Below, piece after piece: positions 34,410 through 42,682 of a DNA stretch of 49,583 nt (position 1 is its first letter; each line of letters starts with the position of its first letter). Origin of the DNA: an uncultured Porphyromonadaceae bacterium (GTDB lineage Bacteria; Bacteroidota; Bacteroidia; Bacteroidales; Muribaculaceae); the NCBI GenBank assembly GCA_947175665.1, contig CAMWNR010000006.1:1-49583 (forward strand). The letters run 5' to 3'. The position numbers were made by a program, and so were the translations under genes. The notes below the pieces were generated by a model. It had not been told where the DNA came from and searched no databases. It worked only from the letters and a program-made list of their open reading frames with translations.

Positions 34410-36284
34410 ATGAAAAAATTTTTTCTTTATTCTTTTGCAACAGTCGGCCTGTTAGGGCTTGCCTCATGTGCACAGGAAGACGTTAACGCTCCCGTTAACG
34501 ATGGTGTTAATATCAAGGTTCGCCTTCCGCGCGACATGCAGACCCGCGGCTCTTTTGGCGACGGCACCGATGCAGGTGACCGTGCGATTCTCAACAATCT
34601 TCAGTGGTCTGTTTACGAGGTCGTGGATGGTGTAGCCTCCACCACTCCCGTCTTCTCTGATCTTAAAGCAGGTGCTTTCGGCGGCAGTCAGACCGAGGAG
34701 AATGTAACCCTCCCCCTTGCTAAAGGTAAAACTTATCAGGTGGCCTTTTATGCTGATGACAGCACTAACGGTTTTGTAACCTATGTTGACGGCAAAATCA
34801 ATGTTGATTACTCTAAGGCTTCTTCAAATACCGCGGCCGAAGATGCCTTTATCGGTCGCTCGGTTCAGTTTACTGTCGACGGTTCTTATAGCGAGACCGT
34901 AACCTTGACTCGTCCGTTTGCTCAGTTGAACTGGGGTACTGATGATTTTGAGGCTAAGGTACTCGGAGACCTTCTTAAATCACTTACCGCTTCAGTTAAA
35001 GTCAGCAGTGGTCTCTATTCTGCAATGGATGTTTTGAGTGGCGAAGTGGATGCGGCAACTGCAGTATCTGATGCTGTTGAATTCGGCACAGTGGCTTTCT
35101 CCACTCTTCCTGCACAGACTTTCCCTGTAGAGGGTTATTCACTCATCGCTATGAATTACCTTCTTACCGGTGACGGTACTATCGACTGCGAACTCGATTT
35201 TGATAACGGTCTGAAACCTGTAGTAGTTAATGCCGCTCCCGTACAGGTAAATCACCGCACTAATATCTACGGTTCTCTCCTTACCGCTCCCGCTGATTTC
35301 AATATCAAGGTTGACAACAACTTTGAGACTCCAGACAACAACATCGAGGCTACCGTAGTTGTTAAAACTCCCGAAGAACTTCTCGATGCTATCACTAATG
35401 CCCAGGATGGCGATGAAATCGAACTTGCTGCTGATATGACAATGCCTCTGACCGGCTATGTAGAACTCAGCAAGGATGTGACTCTTACAGTTCCTGAAGG
35501 AGTAACTATCACTACCGCTCGTCAGGGTAACACCGCTAACTTCGTGGTAAATCCCGGTGCTACCGTTACTTTGAAGGGTGAAGGCGCTTACGAAGGTGAC
35601 AACCGTATCTTTGACGTTGACGGCACTCTTGTAGTTGATGGTCCGTCGTTTACAACTTCTACCAAAACTCGCGGTTCCGCCATCACAGTAAATAACGGCG
35701 GAGCACTCACTTTCAAATCAGGTGAAATTACTGCAGCCAATACCGCTCTCTGGATTGAAGGTAAAGTAGAGATCGATGGCGGTGTTATCAAAAGCAATAA
35801 CTCCGCTTCAGATCCCGAAGTCGGTTCAGGCCAATGGGCATATTGCGTACGCCTGATGACAGAAGGTGCTGAGGTTACTATTAACGGTGGTGAAATTATA
35901 GGCGTACAGGGTGCTGTAGCCAATAAATCCGGTAAACTTACAATCAATGGCGGATATTTCCACACTCACCCGTCGTTCACTACTTCAGATAACTTCTACG
36001 CTCTTTATATCGGAGACGGTACAACAGGAAGCGAAACTACTGTTAACGGTGGTGAATTCTACTCTCAAAACAATTATGCCATTTATTATAATAAACTTCA
36101 GGCTGCCGGCTACCCGGAAAATGTACTCCACCTCAACGGAGGTAAGTTAAACAATCAGGGTCGTCAGGTATCTGTAGCCAATGGTGATACACCCGCATAC
36201 TCCGGTATAATTGAATTGTCAGCACCTTATACCTGGAAGCAGATTACCGACGGCAACTTCAAATATGAAGTTGTAGCCGAATAA
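34410..36284 (+). CDS. DUF6562 lipoprotein A with beta-helix head (pilin/adhesin-like)
   Basis: A 624-residue surface lipoprotein. The signal peptide ends in lipobox LASC (Cys20). An Arg at residue 46 in DMQTRGSF sits where type V pilins of this order are cut during maturation. Residues about 30-313 match my memory of the DUF6562 family (AILNNLQWSVYEV; VTLTRPFAQLNWG; RTNIYGSLLTAPADFNI), a pilin-like beta fold. Residues 314-624 are a repetitive right-handed beta-helix (VNNGGALTFKSGEI; VTINGGEIIGVQGAV; LTINGGYFHTHPSF). First gene of a four-gene operon. Its N-terminal module is duplicated in the fourth gene, with 306 bases identical. Whether it is a shaft pilin or a tip adhesin is unknown. Confidence 0.82.
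   Translation: MKKFFLYSFATVGLLGLASCAQEDVNAPVNDGVNIKVRLPRDMQTRGSFGDGTDAGDRAILNNLQWSVYEVVDGVASTTPVFSDLKAGAFGGSQTEENVTLPLAKGKTYQVAFYADDSTNGFVTYVDGKINVDYSKASSNTAAEDAFIGRSVQFTVDGSYSETVTLTRPFAQLNWGTDDFEAKVLGDLLKSLTASVKVSSGLYSAMDVLSGEVDAATAVSDAVEFGTVAFSTLPAQTFPVEGYSLIAMNYLLTGDGTIDCELDFDNGLKPVVVNAAPVQVNHRTNIYGSLLTAPADFNIKVDNNFETPDNNIEATVVVKTPEELLDAITNAQDGDEIELAADMTMPLTGYVELSKDVTLTVPEGVTITTARQGNTANFVVNPGATVTLKGEGAYEGDNRIFDVDGTLVVDGPSFTTSTKTRGSAITVNNGGALTFKSGEITAANTALWIEGKVEIDGGVIKSNNSASDPEVGSGQWAYCVRLMTEGAEVTINGGEIIGVQGAVANKSGKLTINGGYFHTHPSFTTSDNFYALYIGDGTTGSETTVNGGEFYSQNNYAIYYNKLQAAGYPENVLHLNGGKLNNQGRQVSVANGDTPAYSGIIELSAPYTWKQITDGNFKYEVVAE
34479..34784 (+). repeat. 306-bp direct repeat, copy 1
   Basis: Identical base for base to 38845-39150 (offset 4366), inside a longer collinear homology of about 870 bases (34479-35348 with 38845-39714) that elsewhere carries scattered, mostly synonymous, differences. 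The sharp edge from 100 percent identity to diverged sequence suggests a recent gene-conversion tract. Confidence 0.95.
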
Positions 36285-36352
36285 ATTATTGGAGTCAAAG
36301 GTCTCTAATTAATTCATTTTGGAGTTAACTAACTCAACCATAAAATCTACCC

Positions 36353-36385
36353 GGACACACTCGCTTCTCTAAAGTGAGTGTGTCC
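36353..36385 (+). promoter_or_regulatory. Intercistronic hairpin in the pilus-like operon
   Basis: GGACACACTCGCTT pairs with AAGTGAGTGTGTCC, a 14-bp stem with one G-U pair and a short loop, 69 bases past gene A. What follows (TCAACATCC) is not U-rich, so it looks like an mRNA-stability or attenuation element rather than a full terminator. A weaker stem, CATCCT with AGGATG (36390-36412), then encloses the start codon of the next gene. Confidence 0.65.
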
Positions 36386-36409
36386 TCAACATCCTTTAAA
36401 TTTCACAGG

Positions 36410-37693
36410 ATGCGACATCTCGAAAAACTTTTTATCGGACTTATCACTACCGTTGTAGTCAGCGCAACGCAGGCTATGGCCACTCCGTCGTTGTCTTCAT
36501 CTTCGGGGGGTGGTGACTCCGAGATAACCGAAAGTATCTCAGGCACTCAATATTTCCCAAGAAGTGTATCGACAATAAAGAATATCTCATCCGATCTTCG
36601 CAATCTGGCTCATAGCGTGGATTCTTTATATCGTATACGACAGATTGACTCACTCCTCATAAGTGGCAACAGTTCTCCCGATGGTCCGGGCATCTTCAAC
36701 CGGAATCTTGCCCTCGATCGCGCTAAAAGCGTGTATAATTATATTAACTTCGCCACTTCTATGCCGGATTCTCTTATGAGAGTCTCTTCTCACGCATGTA
36801 ACTGGGCTGATCTTAACATTCTCCTTACATCGCGCGATTGGTCAAGACCCTCTGCTGCCTCCGAGGCAATCCGTATTATCAATAATGGAGGCAAAAATAT
36901 TGTGGCCAACCTGCGCTCTGCCAATAAAGGTGAGTTATGGAGGTGGCTTGATGCCGAAGTGTTCCCTCTTATGAGAGCCACTTCAGTCATCGCTTTCTAT
37001 GAGACTGATCCGATTAATCTCACTCCGGAGATTCCAATGTATGAAGTTATAGAACCGGAACCGGATTGTGAGGTGATTGAAAACATAAATTACGAAGAGA
37101 TTAACCCTGTTGATGATGTTGTTGATGATTCCCCTTGGCGCCGCTATATCTATGTTAAAACAAACCTCCCTGCGTGGCTCTGTCTATGGATGAACGCTGC
37201 AGTTGAAATCGACATCACGCCTCATCTCAGTGCCACACTTCCAATATATTACTCCGGTTTTAACTATTTCAGCCGTACTTTAAAATTCCGTACTTTCGCC
37301 ATTCAGCCTGAGTTACGTTTCTGGCCCCAAAAGGATAATCATGGTTTCTTTGTAGGTGCTCACTTCGGTCTGGCATATTATAATGTGGCTCTGAATGGTG
37401 AGAACCGCTATCAAGATCATGATGGCAACACCCCTGCTCTCGGAGGTGGTGTAGCAATCGGTTGGAGATTCCGCCTAAACTCAAATCCTGATCTAACTAT
37501 GGAGGCCACGATAGGCGGCGGTATATACAGTCTGGATTATGATATATTCCATAATTGGACCAACGGACTTCTTACAGGTCGCAAGAAACGTACATTTTAC
37601 GGTGTAGACCAGGCGGCGCTATCTATCACCTATCGTTTCGGTCTGCGTAAACGTAAAGTTGAAACGTCTGTGGAGAAAGGGGGTGACAGATGA
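36410..37693 (+). CDS. OmpA-like / DUF3575 outer-membrane protein
   Basis: A 427-residue exported protein. The signal peptide is MRHLEKLFIGLITTVVVSAT with cleavage near AMA. Residues about 75-200 resemble an OmpA-type domain (IDSLLISGNSSPDGPGIFN; LALDRAKSVYNYI). The C-terminal half is a DUF3575 beta-barrel (YIYVKTNLPAWLCLWMNAAV; FRTFAIQPELRFWP; GGGVAIGWRFRL; ALSITYRFGLRKRK). Such proteins accompany FimB/Mfa2-type loci in Bacteroidales and may anchor or assemble the fibre. I start at the ATG at 36410; an upstream GTG lies inside the intercistronic hairpin. The end overlaps the next gene by ATGA, so translation is coupled. Confidence 0.82.
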   Translation: MRHLEKLFIGLITTVVVSATQAMATPSLSSSSGGGDSEITESISGTQYFPRSVSTIKNISSDLRNLAHSVDSLYRIRQIDSLLISGNSSPDGPGIFNRNLALDRAKSVYNYINFATSMPDSLMRVSSHACNWADLNILLTSRDWSRPSAASEAIRIINNGGKNIVANLRSANKGELWRWLDAEVFPLMRATSVIAFYETDPINLTPEIPMYEVIEPEPDCEVIENINYEEINPVDDVVDDSPWRRYIYVKTNLPAWLCLWMNAAVEIDITPHLSATLPIYYSGFNYFSRTLKFRTFAIQPELRFWPQKDNHGFFVGAHFGLAYYNVALNGENRYQDHDGNTPALGGGVAIGWRFRLNSNPDLTMEATIGGGIYSLDYDIFHNWTNGLLTGRKKRTFYGVDQAALSITYRFGLRKRKVETSVEKGGDR

Positions 37694-38751
37694 TTATATT
37701 TATTAAAAGTATATGTAAAAATATATTGGCCATCGCCATTATTTGTATTGCCGGAATTGTTATGCAAAGTTGTGTTCATGAGTTTCCGGAAATTAACAAC
37801 AGTTTAAATGTACGCCTGAAAATATCTCATTATACAGATTGGACAGAATTTGATTACTTTATCGATAACCTGCCTGATACTCGCAAAACCCGTGCCGGAG
37901 ACAATAACTCCTGGCAGGCGCAATACGTAGTGGCAGTCTATGCAAAAGGTACCACATCCACCCCTGTAGAGCGTTATAGTTTCACCCGTGAAGATCTGAC
38001 ATTGGCTGATTTTGAAACTGAACTTTCACTCCCCGTGGGCGAATGGGATATTTATGTTTGGCAAGATTTTGTAAATCAGAATGTTGACCCCGCGTATTAT
38101 AATTCATCCGATTTCAAAGCCATAACTTATGAGAAGCCTTATCGAGGTGACACCAACATGCGCGACGCCTTCGAAGGTAAAACCTCTGTCAAAGTTCCTG
38201 AAACAATTGAAGCGGATTATGTCGTGACCGGTGAGATCGTAATGGAGCGACCTCTGGCAAAATATGTATTTATCGCTACTGATTTTGAGGAATTTTACAA
38301 TGACTCTATGACAAGATTCCAACTCCCGGTAGAGAAAAATGCAAGTTCCGATCCTAACTCTGTCGCTCAGCAAAGGGAGCCTCTGACCGGATTCTCGGTT
38401 GTGGCTAAATATCCCTGGTATATGCCGGCAGTATATGATATGTTTTCACAAAAGGTTACCGATTCCTGGACAGGTATGTATTACGATGCCCTTATCAATC
38501 CTATCAGTAATACTGAGGCTGTAATTGCATCCGATTATGTATTTATAAACCACCATGAGAGTGGTGCCCAAGTCCAACTCGGTATGCGTACACCCGATGA
38601 CGCTATTATCGGCCTTACCTCAACCATCAATGTACCGCTTTTGCGTGGACGTATTACTTACGTGCGCGGACGCTTCCTCACTGCATCCACCGGAAGCGGA
38701 CTCGAAATCGATTTCTCTTTTTCAGGTAGTTTTGACATTTTAATAAAATAA
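37690..38751 (+). CDS. FimB/Mfa2-like fimbrial anchor lipoprotein
   Basis: A 353-residue lipoprotein with an N-terminal membrane stretch and lipobox MQSC (Cys28). The beta-rich body resembles FimB/Mfa2 anchors: LNVRLKISHYTDWTEFDYFI, the segment LPVGEWDIYVWQDFV, repeated beta strands such as RPLAKYVFIATDFEEFY, and the C-terminal RGRITYVRGRFLTASTGS. In Porphyromonas the Mfa2 anchor caps the base of the fibre in the outer membrane and limits its length. Here it overlaps the DUF3575 gene by four bases and is followed after 24 bases by DUF6562 lipoprotein B. Similarity to FimB/Mfa2 is by pattern, not checked by search. Confidence 0.75.
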   Translation: MIIFIKSICKNILAIAIICIAGIVMQSCVHEFPEINNSLNVRLKISHYTDWTEFDYFIDNLPDTRKTRAGDNNSWQAQYVVAVYAKGTTSTPVERYSFTREDLTLADFETELSLPVGEWDIYVWQDFVNQNVDPAYYNSSDFKAITYEKPYRGDTNMRDAFEGKTSVKVPETIEADYVVTGEIVMERPLAKYVFIATDFEEFYNDSMTRFQLPVEKNASSDPNSVAQQREPLTGFSVVAKYPWYMPAVYDMFSQKVTDSWTGMYYDALINPISNTEAVIASDYVFINHHESGAQVQLGMRTPDDAIIGLTSTINVPLLRGRITYVRGRFLTASTGSGLEIDFSFSGSFDILIK

Positions 38752-38775
38752 GTAATATCTAATTTATTTATCAAC

Positions 38776-40476
38776 ATGAAAAAAATTGTTTATCCCCTGC
38801 TCGGTATGGCCGGTTTGATCGGACTTGCCTCATGTGCACAAGACGACGTTAACGCTCCCGTTAACGATGGTGTTAATATCAAGGTTCGCCTTCCGCGCGA
38901 CATGCAGACCCGCGGCTCTTTTGGCGACGGCACCGATGCAGGTGACCGTGCGATTCTCAACAATCTTCAGTGGTCTGTTTACGAGGTCGTGGATGGTGTA
39001 GCCTCCACCACTCCCGTCTTCTCTGATCTTAAAGCAGGTGCTTTCGGCGGCAGTCAGACCGAGGAGAATGTAACCCTCCCCCTTGCTAAAGGTAAAACTT
39101 ATCAGGTGGCCTTTTATGCTGATGACAGCACTAACGGTTTTGTAACCTATACTGATGGCAAAATCAATGTAGACTACTCTAAGGCCGCTTCAAATACTGC
39201 GGCCGAAGATGCCTTTATCGGGCGTTCGGTGCAGTTTACTGTCGACGGTGCTTACAGCGAGACCGTAACCTTGACTCGTCCGTTTGCTCAGTTGAACTGG
39301 GGTACCGATGATCTTGAGGCTAAGGTACTCGGAGACCTCCTTAAATCACTTACCGCTTCAGTAAAAGTCAGCAGCGGTCTCTATACTGCAATGGATGTAT
39401 TGAGTGGCGAAGTTGATGCTGCAACTGCTGTATCTGATGCTGTTGAATTCGGTACAGTGGCTTTCTCCGCTCTTCCCGCACAGACTTTCCCTGTAGAGGG
39501 TTATTCACTCATCGCAATGGATTACCTTCTTACCGGTGACGGTACCATCGACTGCGAACTCGATTTTGATAACGGTCTGAATCCTGTAAGTGTAAACGCT
39601 GCACCTGTTAAGGTAAATTACCGAACTAATATCTATGGTTCTCTCCTTACCGCTCCCGCTGATTTCAATATCAAGGTGGACAACAACTTTGAGACACCGG
39701 ACAATAATATCGAGAATAAGGATATACCGAAGTGGGATGGTACTCAAGAGGAAGTCACTCCTGAGGATGGTGTTTATACTGCAAATACTCCCGCTCAACT
39801 TGCTTATCTTGTAAACAATCTCAAAGGTGCTGATGCCCTCACTGCAAAGACCATCAATATCACTTCTGATATGGATTTCTCGGGTCAGGACTGGACTTCA
39901 AACACCATCTCTGCTAACCTTGATACCGGTGCTACCTTTACTTTCGATTTTAACGGCCACACAATTTCCGGTCTGAACAAAGCATTTTTCGATAGATTTG
40001 TAGGTAATATCAAGAATGTTACTTTCATTAACTGCAATATCGAAGGCACTACAAATGAAAATGGTTTCAGTGGAGTAGTCTGCAATAACCTCTATGGCAC
40101 TCTCGAAAATGTCAAGGTTGAAAATTCTACTATTACATGCACCGGTACAGGTCGCAGTGTAGGTGCAATTGCCGGACAGTACACTTCAGGTAATGCATCT
40201 AACTGCGCGGTGAGCGAAATCACTATCAACAAGGCCACCGATTACAAAGCAGGCGGAATGTTCGGATCGGTAAATCAGGAATCTAACCCCCGTGTATTTA
40301 CCAACCTGTCAGCGAGCAATGTTACCATCAACGACGATAATGGTAGTTATGTAGGCGCGCTTATAGGCCGTGTATATGGCTGCAACCTTACTCTCACCGG
40401 TTGCTCAGTTACCAATAGTAGCCCGTCAGCACTTTACGGTGCTACTGCCGGGGGCGGAACTGTTACAGAAAATTAA
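38776..40476 (+). CDS. DUF6562 lipoprotein B with a different beta-helix-like head
   Basis: A 566-residue lipoprotein. The signal peptide differs from that of A, but the lipobox LASC (Cys20) and the Arg46 site are the same. Residues 24-313 are collinear with A without gaps and nearly identical. After NNFETPDNNIE the sequence changes completely: a linker (WDGTQEEVTPEDGVYTANTP), then GLUG-like repeats with a beta-helix look (FDFNGHTISGLNKAFFD; SVGAIAGQYTSGNASNC; YVGALIGRVYGCNLTLTGCS). It ends AGGGTVTEN. Last gene of the operon, before a strong terminator. It is probably an alternative or minor subunit sharing the polymerisation module with A. Confidence 0.8.
   Translation: MKKIVYPLLGMAGLIGLASCAQDDVNAPVNDGVNIKVRLPRDMQTRGSFGDGTDAGDRAILNNLQWSVYEVVDGVASTTPVFSDLKAGAFGGSQTEENVTLPLAKGKTYQVAFYADDSTNGFVTYTDGKINVDYSKAASNTAAEDAFIGRSVQFTVDGAYSETVTLTRPFAQLNWGTDDLEAKVLGDLLKSLTASVKVSSGLYTAMDVLSGEVDAATAVSDAVEFGTVAFSALPAQTFPVEGYSLIAMDYLLTGDGTIDCELDFDNGLNPVSVNAAPVKVNYRTNIYGSLLTAPADFNIKVDNNFETPDNNIENKDIPKWDGTQEEVTPEDGVYTANTPAQLAYLVNNLKGADALTAKTINITSDMDFSGQDWTSNTISANLDTGATFTFDFNGHTISGLNKAFFDRFVGNIKNVTFINCNIEGTTNENGFSGVVCNNLYGTLENVKVENSTITCTGTGRSVGAIAGQYTSGNASNCAVSEITINKATDYKAGGMFGSVNQESNPRVFTNLSASNVTINDDNGSYVGALIGRVYGCNLTLTGCSVTNSSPSALYGATAGGGTVTEN
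38845..39150 (+). repeat. 306-bp direct repeat, copy 2
   Basis: Exact counterpart of 34479-34784. Same orientation, 4366 bases apart. Recombination between the copies would delete the DUF3575 and FimB/Mfa2-like genes and join the A promoter and signal peptide to the B head. Confidence 0.95.
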
Positions 40477-40551
40477 TGCTTGACACTTAGACTACAGGAT
40501 ACAAAAACAGATACATCATAGATACCTAATATCACCCATCTAATAATGATA

Positions 40552-40587
40552 GAGCGGTTGTGCCGATATTGACACAACCGCTCTTTT
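40552..40587. terminator. Terminator of the pilus-like operon
   Basis: GAGCGGTTGTG and CACAACCGCTC form an 11-bp perfect stem with a 10-base loop, followed by TTTTC. It lies between the converging operon and the trx gene and may serve both. Confidence 0.85.
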
Positions 40588-40626
40588 CATTACTCTAATT
40601 ATTTATAATGTTTGGGTTATATAGGG

Positions 40627-40926
40627 TTACTCACCATGCTGCTTTATAAGTCTTTCGAGATCAGCGGCACTATGTACACCGGATGCTCTCCATTTCAATT
40701 CACCGTTCTTAAAGATCATTAAGGTAGGCACGGATCTTACGTTGAGCGAAGTGGATAATGCCTGATTCTTATCAATATCAATCTTAATGATTTTTACCTT
40801 ATCTCCCATTTTATCATGTAGAGATTCCAAGATTGGATGCATAGTCTGACAGGGTCCACACCAAGTGGCAAAAAAGTCTATCAGCACAGGTACATCAGCC
40901 TTAATAATATCTTCAAATTTGCTCAT
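40627..40926 (-). CDS. trxA: Thioredoxin
   Basis: A 99-residue cytosolic dithiol reductase. The active site WCGPC is at residues 22-26 (DFFATWCGPCQTMHPI), the cis-Pro loop is RSVPTLMIFKNGE, and the fold ends with a helix, SAADLERLIKQHG. It is slightly shorter than E. coli TrxA but complete, with no signal peptide. It is transcribed alone; a TAATTTTG -7 box lies at 40989-40996 on the minus strand. Confidence 0.93.
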   Translation of the reverse strand: MSKFEDIIKADVPVLIDFFATWCGPCQTMHPILESLHDKMGDKVKIIKIDIDKNQALSTSLNVRSVPTLMIFKNGELKWRASGVHSAADLERLIKQHGE

Positions 40927-40988
40927 AATTTTGTTTTTTAATATCTAACTGAATTTACAATTTTTCAACTCTGATTACATATAAATAA

Positions 40989-40996
40989 CAAAATTA
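40989..40996 (-). promoter_or_regulatory. Candidate -7 box of trxA
   Basis: CAAAATTA on plus reads TAATTTTG on minus, about 65 bases before the trxA start. No exact -33 TTTG was seen. The rest of this gap, to 41169, contains an inverted repeat GATACAC/GTGTATC (41108-41114 and 41149-41155) and a GCGAAGCGG...CAGCA stretch faintly like the 2526 and 13296 motif. Confidence 0.4.
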
Positions 40997-41169
40997 ATGA
41001 CTCTCCGGTTCAGTTTCCCTCCCTTATAAGATAGGAGGATCGCCACCTTTAAAATACCCGCTTAGCCACCGTGATTCGCTTTCCCATTATAAAGATCGCG
41101 AAGCGGTGATACACAGCAGTATAAACCCACAGCCACAGAATAGTCGGGGTGTATCGATTAATCGTTGCT

Positions 41170-41973
41170 TTAATCTATAATTAGTTTGTAATCATCCGCA
41201 TCCTGAAATGCAGGAAATTTTTCGCGAAATCTATCAAGTTTATCTTTGGATAAAACTCCATAGATGTAATCATTTTCAAAGGGATTGGAAATATCCTTAC
41301 CTTTGAAATCCAGAATCATCGAACTGCCGTCATACTCAAATCCACCGGTATCCACTCCCCTGCAATTTACTCCGGCCACATACGCTTCATTTTCAATCGC
41401 ACGAGCCTTAAGCAACTGATTCCAGGCATCTACTCTCACCTTGGGCCAATTTGCTACCGCAATAAGCAGATCATACTCATTATGACGATTTCTGCACCAT
41501 ATAGGGAATCTTATATCATAACATATTATCATTGAGATATTCCAGCCCCTGTAGCGTACAATCATTCTATCTCTCCCCCGAGAAAAATTTTTATCTTCTC
41601 CGGCCATAGTGAAGAGATGCCGTTTGTCGGCAAAAGTCTCTTCCCCGTTAGGTTCGATAAAAAATGCGCGGTTATAAAGACTACCACCGGTATCGGCTAT
41701 GAAACTTCCGGCTATTGCCACACTGTAACGCATAGAGAGAGTCTTAAGATAATCAATAGTCTCTCCGGTATTGCGCTCGGCAAATCTTCTGATCTCTTCC
41801 TTATCCATGCCCAAAGGGAAACCGGTTGAGAATGTTTCGGGCAAAATCACAAGATCAGTGTCAGGATGAAGCCCGGCAAATAATTCAGTTATTTTTTTTA
41901 GATTATTCTCCTTCTCACCCCATTTTATTTCCAACGGCAGAAGGCAAACATTAAGATTTTTATTACCATTCAT
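41170..41973 (-). CDS. Carbon-nitrogen hydrolase (omega-amidase / YafV-like)
   Basis: A 267-residue nitrilase-superfamily amidase. The catalytic triad is Glu46 (VILPETFSTGF), Lys117 (FADKRHLF) and Cys151 (MIICYDIRFPIWC). The length and the motif NWPKVRVDAWNQLLKARAIENEA, in part NWPKVRVDAWNQLL, fit the YafV/Nit2 omega-amidases, which hydrolyse alpha-ketoglutaramate and related amides. Substrate choice is inferred from family resemblance. It is cytosolic. It probably belongs to a leftward unit with the acyltransferase, whose 3' end is tandemly repeated in the 62-base gap between them. Confidence 0.88.
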   Translation of the reverse strand: MNGNKNLNVCLLPLEIKWGEKENNLKKITELFAGLHPDTDLVILPETFSTGFPLGMDKEEIRRFAERNTGETIDYLKTLSMRYSVAIAGSFIADTGGSLYNRAFFIEPNGEETFADKRHLFTMAGEDKNFSRGRDRMIVRYRGWNISMIICYDIRFPIWCRNRHNEYDLLIAVANWPKVRVDAWNQLLKARAIENEAYVAGVNCRGVDTGGFEYDGSSMILDFKGKDISNPFENDYIYGVLSKDKLDRFREKFPAFQDADDYKLIID

Positions 41974-41987
41974 AGGTATGTAGTAAA

Positions 41988-42055
41988 TTATTCCGGATTT
42001 TCAACTCTGTTTTATTCCGGATTTTCAACTCTGTTTTATTCCGGATTCTCAACTG
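41988..42055 (-). repeat. 24-bp tandem repeat of the acyltransferase 3' end
   Basis: Two exact 24-bp units (41988-42011 and 42012-42035; TTATTCCGGATTTTCAACTC then TGTT) lie next to a third partial copy, 42036-42055, which is the end of the acyltransferase gene itself. On the coding strand each unit encodes the same tail, ending VENPE and a stop codon. Confidence 0.92.
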
Positions 42056-42596
42056 TAAATTTTTCCGGATACCTGGCAGCCTCCGGAAAACCTGCATAAT
42101 AATTCTTAATCTGCTGCATATCATACTCCACATCACCTGTAGGTTGATATTCATCTTTAATCAGAATCTCTTTATTGCGGAAATCTATTACGCCGAGTTG
42201 TATAGGAACCTTTGCACCGTATGCAATATATAAAAATCCCGTGCGCCATTTTTTATTCAGGCTTCGAGTACCCTCCGGTGTAACCGCAAGATTGAGATAA
42301 CTTCTCTTCCCGAAATCTTCTATAATAGTTTCAGTAAGTGATTTGCCGGTCTTTTTACTGCTTTCAACCGGAATACCACCGAAACGGTAAAGCAGATACT
42401 TAAGCGGAAAGAAAAACCAGAATTTCTTCATCAGAAAATTAGCATCTCTTCCTAACGATTGATACGCTGCCAGACCAAGAATAAAATCCCAATTACTGGT
42501 ATGAGGAGCAACGCAAATAACACATTTATCCCGCTTCGGAGCAGTAATATCTACTTTCCATCCGAATAATTTAAGCATTCTTCCCCATATATTCAT
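42036..42596 (-). CDS. 1-acyl-sn-glycerol-3-phosphate acyltransferase-like protein
   Basis: A 186-residue PlsC-type acyltransferase. The HX4D catalytic motif is His32 to Asp37 in APHTSNWDF, and the substrate motif is TPEGTRSL (for the usual EGTR). The hydrophobic segment FWFFFPLKYLLYRFGGIPVE precedes the latter. It probably acylates a lysophospholipid or related lipid at the inner membrane. It is shorter than E. coli PlsC and lacks an N-terminal membrane anchor, as in many Bacteroidales homologues. Its C-terminal 20 bases belong to a 24-bp tandem repeat. The exact acceptor is unknown. Confidence 0.85.
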   Translation of the reverse strand: MNIWGRMLKLFGWKVDITAPKRDKCVICVAPHTSNWDFILGLAAYQSLGRDANFLMKKFWFFFPLKYLLYRFGGIPVESSKKTGKSLTETIIEDFGKRSYLNLAVTPEGTRSLNKKWRTGFLYIAYGAKVPIQLGVIDFRNKEILIKDEYQPTGDVEYDMQQIKNYYAGFPEAARYPEKFTVENPE

Positions 42597-42610
42597 AATC
42601 AGTACTTTAA

Positions 42611-42662
42611 AAAAATAATCCGGATTTATGACCCGTCTTTAAAACGGGTCATAACCGGATTA
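42611..42662 (-). terminator. Terminator of the small unknown gene
   Basis: TAATCCGG (42616-42623) pairs with CCGGATTA (42655-42662), extended inward by TTATGACCCGT and ACGGGTCATAA, a stem of nearly 20 bp. On the minus strand it is followed by TTTTTTTA. Confidence 0.85.
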
Positions 42663-42682
42663 CTTTAGTTCATTAATCTAAT

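Noticed and set aside
36374-36409. GTG start for the DUF3575 protein
   Set aside because: It lies within the intercistronic hairpin and places 12 polar residues before the signal peptide.
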